From the NCBI RefSeq assembly GCF_014397785.1, contig NZ_VZQQ01000020.1, positions 1-64,000 on the forward strand: a DNA stretch of 64,000 nucleotides, in the 5' to 3' direction. The notes under the pieces were generated by a model. The model saw only the letters and a program-made list of their open reading frames with translations. It made no database searches and was not told where the DNA came from. The translations under genes and the position numbers were made by a program. Shown in pieces: positions 34,553-43,542 of the stretch. Source of the stretch: Paraburkholderia podalyriae. GTDB taxonomy: Bacteria > Pseudomonadota > Gammaproteobacteria > Burkholderiales > Burkholderiaceae. Positions within the stretch are counted from its first letter, which is position 1. Each line of letters opens with the position of its first letter.

Positions 34553-35842
34553 ATGACCTCATCGCTTGCGATTCGCCGCTGGTGGACGATCATGCCGATC
34601 GTGTTCATCACCTACAGCCTCGCGTATCTGGATCGCGCGAATTTCGGCTTCGCGTCGGCGGCCGGCATCAACCAGGATCTCGGCATCAGCAAGGGGCTCG
34701 CGTCGCTGATCGGCGCGCTGTTCTTCCTCGGCTATTTCTTCTTCCAGATTCCGGGCGCGATCTACGCCGAGCGCCGCAGCGTGAAGAAGCTCGTGTTCTG
34801 GAGCCTCGTTCTGTGGGGCGGCTGTGCCGCGCTGACCGGCATGGTCAGCAACATTCCGTCGCTGATGGCGATCCGCTTCCTGCTCGGCGTCGTCGAAGCC
34901 GCGGTGATGCCGGCGATGCTGATCTTCATCAGCAACTGGTTCACGAAGAGCGAGCGTTCGCGCGCGAACACCTTCCTGATTCTCGGCAACCCGGTCACGG
35001 TGCTGTGGATGTCGGTCGTGTCGGGCTATCTCGTGCATTCGTTCGGCTGGCGGCAGATGTTCATCGCCGAGGGCGCGCCCGCGATCATCTGGGCGATCTG
35101 CTGGTGGTTCCTCGTGAAGGACAAGCCCGAGCAGGTGTCGTGGCTGTCGCAGCAGGAAAAGGACGCGCTCGCGCAGACGCTGCGCGCCGAGCAGGCGGCG
35201 ATCAAGCCGGTGCGCAATTACAGCGAGGCGTTTCGCACGCCCGCCGTGATCAAGCTGTGCGCGCAGTATTTCTGCTGGAGCATCGGCGTGTACGGTTTCG
35301 TGCTGTGGCTGCCGTCGATCCTGAAGAACGGCTCGTCGTTCGGCATGGTGGAAACCGGCTGGCTGTCGGCGCTGCCGTATCTGGCCGCGACGATCGCGAT
35401 GCTTGCAGCTTCGTGGGCATCGGATAAACTCAACCGCCGCAAGGTGTTCGTGTGGCCGTTCCTGCTGATCGGTGCGATTGCGTTCGCGGCGTCGTACGGG
35501 CTCGGCTCCGCGCATTTCTGGGTATCGTATGCGCTGCTCGTGATCGCGGGCGCCGCGATGTACGCGCCGTATGGACCGTTCTTCGCGATCGTACCGGAGC
35601 TGCTGCCGAAGAACGTCGCGGGCGGCGCGATGGCGCTGATCAACAGCATGGGCGCGCTCGGTTCGTTCGTCGGCTCGTACGTGGTCGGCTATCTGAACGG
35701 CGCGACCGGATCGCCCGCGGCATCGTACGCATTCATGAGCGTGGCGCTCGTCGCCGCGGTGATCCTGACGCTTGCCGTCAAGCCGGCCAGCGTCGAAAAA
35801 CGCGGCCCCGCTCGTGCCACCGTCGCAAGGAAAATTAGCTGA
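34553..35842 (+). CDS. kguT: MFS 2-ketogluconate transporter
   Basis: A 429-residue permease of the major facilitator superfamily, anion:cation symporter group, with 12 hydrophobic segments. Typical early motifs are AYLDRANFGFASA and FFLGYFFFQIPGAIYAERR. It should import 2-ketogluconate with protons; the related tartrate and galactonate transporters have the same signature, so the substrate comes from context. AAGGAG stands 6 bases before the ATG. Its stop overlaps the kguD start (TGATG at 35840-35844), so these two are translationally coupled. Confidence 0.87.
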   Translation: MTSSLAIRRWWTIMPIVFITYSLAYLDRANFGFASAAGINQDLGISKGLASLIGALFFLGYFFFQIPGAIYAERRSVKKLVFWSLVLWGGCAALTGMVSNIPSLMAIRFLLGVVEAAVMPAMLIFISNWFTKSERSRANTFLILGNPVTVLWMSVVSGYLVHSFGWRQMFIAEGAPAIIWAICWWFLVKDKPEQVSWLSQQEKDALAQTLRAEQAAIKPVRNYSEAFRTPAVIKLCAQYFCWSIGVYGFVLWLPSILKNGSSFGMVETGWLSALPYLAATIAMLAASWASDKLNRRKVFVWPFLLIGAIAFAASYGLGSAHFWVSYALLVIAGAAMYAPYGPFFAIVPELLPKNVAGGAMALINSMGALGSFVGSYVVGYLNGATGSPAASYAFMSVALVAAVILTLAVKPASVEKRGPARATVARKIS

Positions 35843-36807
35843 TGAAGAAGATCGTCGCCTGGAAGTCGCTGCCCGAGGATGTGCTCGCCTATCTGCAACA
35901 GCATGCGCAGGTCGTGCAGGTCGATCCGTCGCAGCATGATGCGTTCGTCGCCGCGCTGCGCGATGCCGAAGGCGGCATCGGCGCGAGCGCGCAGATCACG
36001 CCGGCGATGCTCGAAGGCGCGAACCGGCTGAAGGCGCTGTCGACGATCTCGGTCGGCTACGACCAGTTCGACGTCGACGACCTCACGCGTCGCGGCATCG
36101 TGCTCGCGCACACGCCGGACGTGCTGACCGAATCGACCGCCGATACCGTGTTCTCGCTGATCCTCGCGTGCGCGCGGCGCGTCGTCGAGCTGGCCGATTG
36201 GGTCAGGGCGGGGCAATGGCGCGCCAGCATCGGGCCCGCGCAGTTCGGGCTCGACGTGCAGGGCAAGACGATCGGCATCGTCGGCCTGGGACGGATCGGC
36301 GGCGCGGTCGCGCGACGCGCGGCGCTCGGCTTCAACATGAAGGTGCTGTACACGAACCGCAGCGCGAACCGCGAAGCGGAACAGGCATATGGCGCACGGC
36401 GCGTCGAGCTGGCCGAATTGCTCGCGCAGTCCGATTTCGTCTGTCTGCAGGTGCCGCTCACGCGAGAGACGCGGCATCTGATCGGCGCGGCCGAATTGCG
36501 CGCGATGAAGAAGAGCGCGATCCTGATCAACGCGTCGCGCGGCGCGACCGTCGACGAACTGGCGCTGATCGAGGCGCTGCGCAACGGCACGATTCACGGC
36601 GCGGGCCTCGACGTGTTCGACACCGAACCGTTGCAGGCGGACTCGCCGTTGCTTTCCATGCCGAACGTGGTCGCGCTGCCGCATATCGGCTCGGCGACGC
36701 ACGAAACCCGTCATGCGATGGCGCTGAACGCGGCGCAGAACCTGGTCGCCGCGCTCGATGGCACGTTGACGACGAACATCGTCAATCGTGACGTACTGGC
36801 CAGATGA
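35842..36807 (+). CDS. kguD: 2-Ketogluconate 6-phosphate reductase / D-2-hydroxyacid dehydrogenase
   Basis: A 321-residue D-isomer 2-hydroxyacid dehydrogenase. The NAD(P) motif is GIVGLGRIGGAVARR (around 149-163). The catalytic Arg is in NASRGATVDE, the Glu in DVFDTEP and the His in LPHIGSAT, so the active site is complete. The residues after the second strand (TNRSANR) favour NADPH. In the kgu context it reduces 2-keto-6-phosphogluconate to 6-phosphogluconate, feeding the Entner-Doudoroff and pentose phosphate routes. A glyoxylate/hydroxypyruvate reductase activity (GhrB-like) is also possible. Confidence 0.87.
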   Translation: MKKIVAWKSLPEDVLAYLQQHAQVVQVDPSQHDAFVAALRDAEGGIGASAQITPAMLEGANRLKALSTISVGYDQFDVDDLTRRGIVLAHTPDVLTESTADTVFSLILACARRVVELADWVRAGQWRASIGPAQFGLDVQGKTIGIVGLGRIGGAVARRAALGFNMKVLYTNRSANREAEQAYGARRVELAELLAQSDFVCLQVPLTRETRHLIGAAELRAMKKSAILINASRGATVDELALIEALRNGTIHGAGLDVFDTEPLQADSPLLSMPNVVALPHIGSATHETRHAMALNAAQNLVAALDGTLTTNIVNRDVLAR

Positions 36808-36872
36808 ATCGCGGGGCGGCGCGTCAGCGTCCGCCCGCGGTCCGACACGAGCGATCAGCGAATGAGCACGAA

Positions 36873-37961
36873 ATGAGCACGACCCCGCCCAGCCCGCCAC
36901 CCGGAAGTCCGCGCGCGGCGACGCGCCGCGCGACCATCACCGATGTCGCGCGCGAAGCCGGCACCGGCAAGACCAGCATCTCGCGGTATCTCAACGGTGA
37001 GATCAGCGCGCTGTCGCCCGAGCTGCGAGCGCGCATCGAAGCCGCGATCGCGCGGCTCGACTATCAGCCGAACCAGATGGCGCGCGGCCTGAAGCGCGGC
37101 CGCAACCGGCTGATCGGCATGCTGGTCGCCGACCTGACCAATCCGTACTCCGTCGAAGTGCTGCAAGGCGTCGAGGCCGCGTGTCACGCGCTCGGTCTGA
37201 TGCCGCTGATCTGCCACGCGGCGAACGAGGTCGAGATGGAGCGGCGTTATCTGCAACTGCTGACCACGTATCGCGTGGAAGGCGTGATCGTCAACGCGCT
37301 CGGCGTGCGTGAAGAGACGTTGCGGCCGGTCGGCGACGGCGGGATTCCGGCGGTGCTGGTCGATCGGCGCGTCGAGGGGCTGGTCGCCGACATGGTCGGT
37401 CTCGACAATGGCGCGGCCGCCGGGCTCGGCACGCGGCATTTGCTCGAACGGGGCTTCGAGCATATCTGGTTCATCGTGCAGCCATTCGAGCAGGTCAGCT
37501 CGCGGCAACTGCGCGTCGCAGCGTTCGATCGCGCGATGCGCGACGATGGCCGCGCGCGCGGTCATACGCTGGTGCTGGATCTCGCCGATGCGGCCGCGCT
37601 CGAGCGCGGCCTCGCGGCGCTGGATCGTGCGATCGACTCGCTGGTCGGCGACACTGCCGAGCCCGCCGGCGCCACCGCACGCGTCGCGCTGTTCGCGGCC
37701 AACGCACCGGTCGCGTTGCGTGTCGCGCTGCATCTGAACGCGCGTTTCGGCGCGCACTGGCAGAGCCGTGTCGCGCTGCTTTCTATCGACGATCCGGATT
37801 GGGCCGAGCTCGCCGGCATCACGACGATCCGTCAGCCGACCTACGACATCGGCTATCGCGCGGTCGAATTCCTGCACGAGCGCATCGAAGGCGCGCAGAT
37901 GGGCGCGCGCGACTGCCTGCTGCCGGGTGAGTTGATCGTGCGTGCGTCGACCGCGCGCTGA
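36873..37961 (+). CDS. ptxS: LacI-family repressor of the 2-ketogluconate operon
   Basis: A 362-residue LacI regulator. The helix-turn-helix (about 20-42: TITDVAREAGTGKTSISRYLNGE) and hinge helix (YQPNQMARGLKRGRNRLIG) are followed by a periplasmic-binding-like effector domain. It matches PtxS by its place at the end of kguEKTD. It should bind the 18-bp palindrome upstream of kguE and release it with 2-ketogluconate. The start is uncertain: ATG 36873 is preferred, but an ATG at 36804 overlaps the kguD stop and would add 23 residues. No strong ribosome binding site favours either. Confidence 0.87.
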   Translation: MSTTPPSPPPGSPRAATRRATITDVAREAGTGKTSISRYLNGEISALSPELRARIEAAIARLDYQPNQMARGLKRGRNRLIGMLVADLTNPYSVEVLQGVEAACHALGLMPLICHAANEVEMERRYLQLLTTYRVEGVIVNALGVREETLRPVGDGGIPAVLVDRRVEGLVADMVGLDNGAAAGLGTRHLLERGFEHIWFIVQPFEQVSSRQLRVAAFDRAMRDDGRARGHTLVLDLADAAALERGLAALDRAIDSLVGDTAEPAGATARVALFAANAPVALRVALHLNARFGAHWQSRVALLSIDDPDWAELAGITTIRQPTYDIGYRAVEFLHERIEGAQMGARDCLLPGELIVRASTAR

Positions 37962-38045
37962 GTTCCGATCAATCTGCGATCATTCGGGGCTGCGGCGCGC
38001 AGCGGTTGCGCGCCGGGGATTGCAACGAACCCCGCAAGGATACAC

Positions 38046-38945
38046 ATGGTCGTGCCACCGCTTACCCTCGCGAGCCTCGCGCTCGCCACGCTCGTCATCG
38101 CCGCTTTACCGTTTCTGATTTACCGGCAGTTGCGCCGGCCGCTCGGGCTCAGACCGCGCGACGCGATCGCCGGCGTCGCGGTGTTCGCGCTGTTCGCGAT
38201 GGTGATCGAGCGTGCGCTGAACGACTATCTGCTGCGCGGCAACGACGCGACCGCGGCGTTCCTTGCGCAGCCGATTGTGTTCGTCGTCTACGGTGCGCTG
38301 GCCGCAGGCGTTTGCGAGGAAGTGGGGCGGTTCTTCGGCATGCGGCTGCTCGTGAAGCGCGCGGCGGCGCGGCCGGTCGCGCGCCGAATGGCGAACCTCG
38401 ACGCGAACGTCGGCGTCGATGCAAGCGCGGGCACCAGCACCGCCGCCAGCACGACTGCCGACCCGCGGACCGCCGCATTGCGCGCTGACGATGGCGTCGC
38501 GCTCAGCTACGGCCTCGGCCACGGCGGAGCGGAAGCGTGGATGGTCGGCGTGCTCGTGCAGTGCCAGTGGCTCGTGTTCGCGGTCCTCGAAAACCGCGGC
38601 CGGCTCGGCGACTATCTCGGCAATCTGCCGGCCGAAGCGGTGATGCGCGTGCATCTGATTCTCGCGAGCCTGTCGCCGCAACTGGCCGGGATTTTCGCGC
38701 TTGAACGCATCGCGGCGCTGGTGTTTCAGATCGGTCTGTCGGTGCTGATGTGGCGTGGCGTGCGGGCCGGCTCGCGCGTCATCCTGCCGCTCGCAATCGT
38801 GGTGCACGCGCTGATCGACGTGCCCGCGGCGATGTCGCAGGCGCAGCTGCTGCCGCTCGCGGCGGTCGATACGATCTATGCGGTGGCGGCGCTGTTCGTC
38901 GCGGGTTTGCTGATACGGAGTTACCGGCGGCCGGTCGTGGTGTGA
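38046..38945 (+). CDS. YhfC-family intramembrane glutamic-type protease
   Basis: A 299-residue membrane protein with about seven hydrophobic segments. It has the YhfC motifs: CEEVGRFFGMRLLVKR (Glu pair at about 91-92), GLGHGGAEAW (His at about 159) and HALIDVPA (His at about 258), a spacing of catalytic Glu and His like that of CPBP/Rce1 proteases. Between the first two motifs is an unusual low-complexity Ala/Thr/Asp insert (about 120-148, with GTSTAASTTA). AAGGA stands 5 bases before the ATG. The substrate is unknown. It is 84 bases after ptxS but is probably a separate unit. Confidence 0.8.
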   Translation: MVVPPLTLASLALATLVIAALPFLIYRQLRRPLGLRPRDAIAGVAVFALFAMVIERALNDYLLRGNDATAAFLAQPIVFVVYGALAAGVCEEVGRFFGMRLLVKRAAARPVARRMANLDANVGVDASAGTSTAASTTADPRTAALRADDGVALSYGLGHGGAEAWMVGVLVQCQWLVFAVLENRGRLGDYLGNLPAEAVMRVHLILASLSPQLAGIFALERIAALVFQIGLSVLMWRGVRAGSRVILPLAIVVHALIDVPAAMSQAQLLPLAAVDTIYAVAALFVAGLLIRSYRRPVVV

Positions 38946-39057
38946 GCGAATGAAGCGAATCCGCGCCCGGGTGGCCGGCGCCACGCGCCTCGCTATCCCC
39001 TCGGCGTTTCTCTAAAATGCGCCTACGTTTCAGTATCCTCTTTTCCCGGCAGCCTTC

Positions 39058-39423
39058 ATGGAAGCTTACCAATACGACTGCGCGCATCCCGAGTTCGACG
39101 AGCTCGCGCGCGTCATCAGCGATCTGTTTCCCGAGCAGACGCAGTTCATCGAGCGTGCGGCCGACGACGGCGCGCCCACGCTGACGATCCACTGGGTAGC
39201 GATGCGCTTCGGTTCGACCGCGCGCCGTATCGTGATGACGGTCGCGATCGCGCCGGCGGCGCTCGCGCGTTATCGCGCGATGCCGGCGCGGCTGCGCGGC
39301 CGCAGCTTCGCGGTATTGCGCGCGTACGTCGAAGCGAGCCTCGGCTCCCTCGAAGAAATGTACGCGAACCGAGAGGCGGTTCCGCGCGAAGTCACGGTGG
39401 ATCTCGGCGACGAGTTCGCGTGA
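39058..39423 (+). CDS. DUF3022-like conserved protein
   Basis: A 121-residue cytoplasmic protein of unknown function, which I recognise as resembling the Burkholderia DUF3022 family. It begins with an aromatic, acidic stretch (MEAYQYDCAHPEFDELAR) and ends in an acidic tail (REVTVDLGDEFA). A central Ala/Arg-rich helix holds APAALARYRAMPARLRGR. TAAAAT-like sequence (TAAAAT at 39013-39018) about 40 bases upstream may be a -10 element. No clear links to its neighbours. Confidence 0.7.
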   Translation: MEAYQYDCAHPEFDELARVISDLFPEQTQFIERAADDGAPTLTIHWVAMRFGSTARRIVMTVAIAPAALARYRAMPARLRGRSFAVLRAYVEASLGSLEEMYANREAVPREVTVDLGDEFA

Positions 39424-39464
39424 AGCGCGGATGAAGCGCGGATGAAAGCGCGGATGAACTTGTC

Positions 39465-39902
39465 TCAGTCCGCGAGCCGATAGACCTTCGCGAAACGCGC
39501 GGCCTGCACGACACCGTAGTCGCCGGGCGCATATTGCATGACCCAGTCGCCGGCCGCGCCGTGCAGCACGTCGCCGCCGCTGGCCGAGCGCGCGAGCGAG
39601 AAGGCCTCGTCCATCCGACGGGCAAGCACGACCGCCGGGCGGTTGCGATAGGCGCCGGCCTGGCCGTGCGCGAGCGCGGTATCGGCGGGCAGGTACTTCG
39701 CGTCGAAGCGCTCGCGCGACACGACCCAGCGGTCGCCGGTCGAGCCGGTGATCAGCGCGTCGCCGCGTACATAGCGGTTCGGGCCTTCGAGGCTCATCAA
39801 CTGGCCTTCGGCGGCGGCGAATTCGACGCTGACCGTTTCGTCCTTGACGACGCGTTGGGCGTGCGGATCGTCACGCAGATCGAGATTTCTGAGTTCGGTC
39901 AT
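39465..39902 (-). CDS. PGDYG-motif conserved protein
   Basis: A 145-residue protein whose C-terminal part holds YAPGDYGVV, the motif that names the PGDYG protein family. The middle region (GDALITGSTGDRWVVSRERFDAKY) has the look of a repeated beta-strand motif seen also near the C-terminal end (DWVMQYAPGDYGVVQAARFAKVY), suggesting two copies of one fold. No signal peptide and no catalytic motif are evident. Function unknown. The ribosome binding site is weak. Confidence 0.7.
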   Translation of the reverse strand: MTELRNLDLRDDPHAQRVVKDETVSVEFAAAEGQLMSLEGPNRYVRGDALITGSTGDRWVVSRERFDAKYLPADTALAHGQAGAYRNRPAVVLARRMDEAFSLARSASGGDVLHGAAGDWVMQYAPGDYGVVQAARFAKVYRLAD

Positions 39903-40164
39903 GAAGCGGGCGGGAGATTAGGAGTAGGTGTTGCGGTGAGATTTGCCGCTTTGCGGCGGTCGTGTGTCGGTCGCTGGGACGGATAGCCGGCCCGGACGTC
40001 GCGCACCGAATCATGCCAGATGCATGGGCCGGGCGGGGCATTCTGAAAGGCGGAGGGGAGGTGAGCAAGCCGCTTTTCGGGCGCAACGGGAATGGCTCAA
40101 GTCAAATGCGTCCGAACGGATCCGCGCCCGCAACGCGGCAACCCCCGCCGCGGGCGCCCTTTGA

Positions 40165-40686
40165 TTACGGCTTCACGGTCGCGTCGCTCGCGGCTTCGGC
40201 CGCGGGCTTGCCGCTCGTGCCCTTGCCGTGATGGCCGTGATGGCGGCCACCTTCGGGGCCGCCCCGGTGAAACGTCGCGTCCGCGAGCTTCTTTTGCTCC
40301 GGCGACAGGCTGCTATACAGCGGATCGAACGCATCGACGAGCTTCTTCATGCCGTCCGCATGCGCCTGCGCGATCGTTGCGTACTGTTTCATGTCGTCGA
40401 GCGCGCTCACGTTGGTGGCTGACTTGCGCTGCTCGAACAGCTGGCCCATCGTTTCGCCGTTGCTGCGCATGACGTCGGCGAACGCCTTCCATTGCGTGTC
40501 CTGCGCGGGCGTGATCTTCAGTTGCGAGTGCAGATAAGCGATGCGGTCTTCGACGTTGCGTTCGTGGCCGGCCTTGGCCGCGGAGGCCGATGCTGTGGTG
40601 TCCGGCGCCGCGGCCGGCGCGGCGGTTTGGGCGAACGCGCCGCCCATCGAAACGGCCGTAGCCAGCATAACCAGTGCTTTTTTCAT
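40165..40686 (-). CDS. Spy/CpxP-family periplasmic protein
   Basis: A 173-residue exported protein. The signal peptide is MKKALVMLATAVSMGGAFA (cleaved about residue 19). Two LTxxQ-type motifs, LKITPAQ and LSPEQ, flank a long helical segment, the Spy/CpxP hallmark. An HGHHGK-rich C-terminal stretch could bind metals. Spy and CpxP act as ATP-independent periplasmic chaperones in envelope stress. AGGAG precedes the ATG by 6 bases. A GC-rich inverted repeat lies downstream (about 40128-40160) but is not a clear terminator. Confidence 0.83.
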   Translation of the reverse strand: MKKALVMLATAVSMGGAFAQTAAPAAAPDTTASASAAKAGHERNVEDRIAYLHSQLKITPAQDTQWKAFADVMRSNGETMGQLFEQRKSATNVSALDDMKQYATIAQAHADGMKKLVDAFDPLYSSLSPEQKKLADATFHRGGPEGGRHHGHHGKGTSGKPAAEAASDATVKP

Positions 40687-41025
40687 CGAAACTCCTGATG
40701 TCTGTTCGTTATTGAGACACGGCGCGCGGCGAGCGTCTTACCCCGCGCCAGCGGCGAATGCGGCGTCCGCCAAGCGGCTGCCGCATTCGCCCGTCGCCGC
40801 TATTAATAACACGTTAACCCTGGCATACGGTGTGTGTGCGACAAACGCTTACAACCGAAACGAACGCGAAACGGCTCGCGCCTGAGCGGCAATCGCGCCG
40901 ATACACTGCGCCGAGGCCGCCCCACAATGTGCCGTGCATCTGTGACCGGATAGCGTGACATGGTGCCGCCGCGTGCAGACGCGCGATAATCCGCGACATT
41001 CCACACCAACTTCCTCGCCCTTTCG
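40687..41025. other. Divergent intergenic region between the Spy-like and Lrp genes
   Basis: 339 bases with no credible gene. It must contain promoters for both divergent genes, and AT-rich TATTAATAACACGTTAACC (about 40801-40819) is the most likely promoter or Lrp contact area. No clear -35/-10 pair or palindrome could be assigned. Confidence 0.4.
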
Positions 41026-41484
41026 ATGAGACCTCCGCGCCTCGACCAGCTCGACGACCTCGACCGCAACCTCGTTGCACTGCTTCAAGCCAACGCGCGC
41101 GAGAGCGTCGCGAACCTTGCGCGGCAGCTCGGCGTCGCGCGCACGACCGTGATCGCGCGCATTGCGCGGCTCGAGCGCAGCAACGTGATCGCCGGCTACA
41201 GCGTGCGGCTTGGTCAGGACGTACTCGATTCGAGCATCGTCGCGTACGTCGGCATCATCATCGCGCCGAAGCACGGGCCGGCCGTGCAGAAGCGCCTCGG
41301 CAAAATGCCCGAAGTGCAGCTGCTGTGCGCGGTGAGCGGCGAGTTCGACTACGTGGCATGGCTGCGCGCCGATTCACCGGAGCGGCTCAACGATCTGCTC
41401 GATCAGATCGGCGGCCTCGAAGGCGTCGAGCGGACCACGACGTCGATCATTCTCGCGCGCAAGATCGACCGCGGCACGGTTTGA
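41026..41484 (+). CDS. Lrp/AsnC-family regulator
   Basis: A 152-residue regulator of feast/famine type. The helix-turn-helix is at about 13-55 (DRNLVALLQANARESVANLARQLGVARTTVIARIARLE). The RAM effector domain follows with VQLLCAVSGEFDYVAWLR (ligand site) and the C-terminal ERTTTSIILARKIDR. It lies 269 bases upstream of the lysine-dehydrogenase-like gene on the same strand and probably regulates it in response to an amino acid, most plausibly lysine. Confidence 0.88.
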   Translation: MRPPRLDQLDDLDRNLVALLQANARESVANLARQLGVARTTVIARIARLERSNVIAGYSVRLGQDVLDSSIVAYVGIIIAPKHGPAVQKRLGKMPEVQLLCAVSGEFDYVAWLRADSPERLNDLLDQIGGLEGVERTTTSIILARKIDRGTV

Positions 41485-41753
41485 GCCAGCGCGCGGCGTG
41501 ACCTTTTCGCGAGCGCTTCGCGAATCCTTCGCGAGCCCGTTGTTAGCGCCTTTTTCTACGACATTTCGACGAATCGTTTTACGCGTTCGTCAGAACGTCG
41601 AACCTGATGGTCATACCGCAGCATTTTGCGCGTATGAACTGTTTTTGCTTCTTCCTACACTGTCATTCAAGGGTTCGGCCCGCAGGCGCCGCGCGCAACG
41701 CGCGGCGCCCCTTCCAAGCTCGAAGACAGCACATGGATAACAAGGAGAAGCAG

Positions 41754-42851
41754 ATGAAAGTAGCTATCGTTGGCGCAGGTCTGATCGGTCACACCATTGC
41801 CCATATGCTGCGCGAGACGGGCGACTACGAAGTCGTCGCTCTCGACCGCGATCAGCACGCGCTCGACAAGCTCGCGGCCCAGGGCATTCCGACGTGCCGC
41901 ATCGATTCCGCCGACGCCGCCGTGCTGCGCGCCGCGATCCAGGGCTTCGACGTGCTGATCAACGCGCTGCCGTACTACCTCGCGGTCAACGTCGCATCGG
42001 CCGCGAAGGGCGCGGGTGTCCATTACTTCGACCTGACCGAGGACGTCCGCGCGACGCACGCGATCCGCGCGATTGCCGAGGATGCCGATCACGCGTTCAT
42101 GCCGCAGTGCGGTCTCGCACCCGGTTTCATCGGCATTGCCGCGCATGAGCTCGCGAACCGCTTCACGGAAATCCGCGACGTGAAGATGCGCGTCGGCGCG
42201 CTGCCCGAGTTTCCGACCAATGCGCTGAAATACAACCTGACGTGGAGCGTCGACGGTCTGATCAACGAATACTGCCAGCCGTGCGAAGCGATCCGCGACG
42301 GCCGCACGCAGTGGGTGCAGCCGCTCGAAGGCCTCGAGCATTTCTCGCTCGACGGCACCGAGTACGAAGCGTTCAACACGTCGGGCGGCCTGGGCACGCT
42401 GTGCGAAACGCTGTCGGGACGCGTCGAATCGCTCGACTACAAGTCGGTGCGCTATCCAGGTCATCGCAACCTGATGCAGTTCCTGCTGGAGGACCTGCGT
42501 CTGTCGAGCGACCGCGATACGCTGAAAGCCATCATGCGCCGCTCGGTGCCGTCGACCGCGCAGGACGTCGTGCTGGTGTTCATCACCGTGAGCGGCATGC
42601 GCGACGGTCAGCTCGTGCAGGAGGTGTTCACGCGCAAGATCTTCGCGAAGACCGTCTGCGGCGTGCCGATGAGCGCGATCCAGATCACGACCGCCGGCGC
42701 GATGTGCGCGGTGCTCGATCTGTTCCGCGAGCGCAAGCTGCCGCAAAAAGGCTTCGTGCGGCAAGAGCAGGTGTCGCTAGGCGATTTTCTGGCGAACCGC
42801 TTCGGCAAGCTGTACGAAGGGCAGTCGCTGGAGGCGATGGCGACGGTTTGA
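41754..42851 (+). CDS. Saccharopine dehydrogenase family enzyme, lysine 6-dehydrogenase-like
   Basis: A 365-residue NAD(P)-dependent enzyme. The Rossmann motif is VAIVGAGLIGHTIAHML at residues 3-19. CGLAPGFIGI, FNTSGGLGTLCETL and YKSVRYPGHR match, from memory, the layout of Geobacillus L-lysine 6-dehydrogenase. It may oxidise lysine at the epsilon-amino group to a semialdehyde. No aldehyde dehydrogenase is adjacent. The start is decided by AAGGAG (41742-41747), 6 bases before the ATG at 41754; an ATG at 41733 has no such site. A strong terminator follows. Confidence 0.8.
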   Translation: MKVAIVGAGLIGHTIAHMLRETGDYEVVALDRDQHALDKLAAQGIPTCRIDSADAAVLRAAIQGFDVLINALPYYLAVNVASAAKGAGVHYFDLTEDVRATHAIRAIAEDADHAFMPQCGLAPGFIGIAAHELANRFTEIRDVKMRVGALPEFPTNALKYNLTWSVDGLINEYCQPCEAIRDGRTQWVQPLEGLEHFSLDGTEYEAFNTSGGLGTLCETLSGRVESLDYKSVRYPGHRNLMQFLLEDLRLSSDRDTLKAIMRRSVPSTAQDVVLVFITVSGMRDGQLVQEVFTRKIFAKTVCGVPMSAIQITTAGAMCAVLDLFRERKLPQKGFVRQEQVSLGDFLANRFGKLYEGQSLEAMATV

Positions 42852-42874
42852 GGCTGCAATAGCTCGCGACAAAT

Positions 42875-42911
42875 AAAAATCCCCGTACGTCGATGACGTA
42901 AGGGGATTTTT
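42875..42911. terminator. Bidirectional Rho-independent terminator
   Basis: An A-rich arm AAAAATCCCC, inner stem TACGTC/GACGTA and GGGGATTTTT arm make a long stem with an AT flank on both sides. It ends the lysine-dehydrogenase-like gene on the plus strand and the kinase gene on the minus strand, the next genes in a convergent arrangement. Confidence 0.88.
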
Positions 42912-42960
42912 CGTTATTCAGCCCATCACCGGGCCTCCGCTTTGCGGGTGACGGCGGCCG

Positions 42961-43542
42961 TCAACCAGCCATGATCCGCGCAACGAGCGCTTCGTAGTCC
43001 GCCGACTTCGGCGCGGTATTGTCGAACATCAGCAGACCATCGCGGCTCGCGCCGCTCGGCATGAACCGGCGATGTCGGTACTCGTCCCAGTGCGCGAGCT
43101 TGTACGCATCGTTGGGATTCGCGCGCGCGACGATCCGCTGCCGCGCCACATCCTCCGACGTGTGCACCCACACGACACGCAACGTTACGTCCGGCGCGAC
43201 GCCAAGCCACGCATGGTCGAACAGACGCCGTTCGCGCACCTCGCGCGACAGCGGGCCGACGACCAACGCACTGACGCCGAGTTCGAGATTGTCGCGGGCG
43301 GTATCGATGAGGCCGCGATACTCGGGCTCGCGCAGATGCTGCAGGAAAAGAGGGCTGTCGCGATCGTTCGGATCGCCGGTCAGCATGGACATCGCCGCCG
43401 CGCTATAGCCGCCGTACAGCGTGTCCTTGTCGAGCAGGCAGAAGGGGATGCCGCTCGCTTTCACCAGCGGGCCGAACAGTTTTTTCGCCAGCGTCGTCTT
43501 GCCCGTGCCCGCATGACCGCAAAAGAAAACCAGCGAGCTCAC
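42961..43542 (-). CDS. P-loop ATP-binding kinase-like protein
   Basis: A 193-residue P-loop protein with Walker A GHAGTGKTT at 9-17 right at the N-terminus, the layout of AAA_33/zeta-like small kinases. LLDKDTLYGG may be the Mg/substrate acidic motif, and VVWVHTSEDVARQRIVARAN is a lid-like segment with arginines. It could phosphorylate a small molecule; the substrate is unknown. It uses a GTG start that overlaps the cydX stop (GTGA at 43539-43542), so it is translationally coupled to cydX, an unusual partner. Confidence 0.78.
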   Translation of the reverse strand: MSSLVFFCGHAGTGKTTLAKKLFGPLVKASGIPFCLLDKDTLYGGYSAAAMSMLTGDPNDRDSPLFLQHLREPEYRGLIDTARDNLELGVSALVVGPLSREVRERRLFDHAWLGVAPDVTLRVVWVHTSEDVARQRIVARANPNDAYKLAHWDEYRHRRFMPSGASRDGLLMFDNTAPKSADYEALVARIMAG

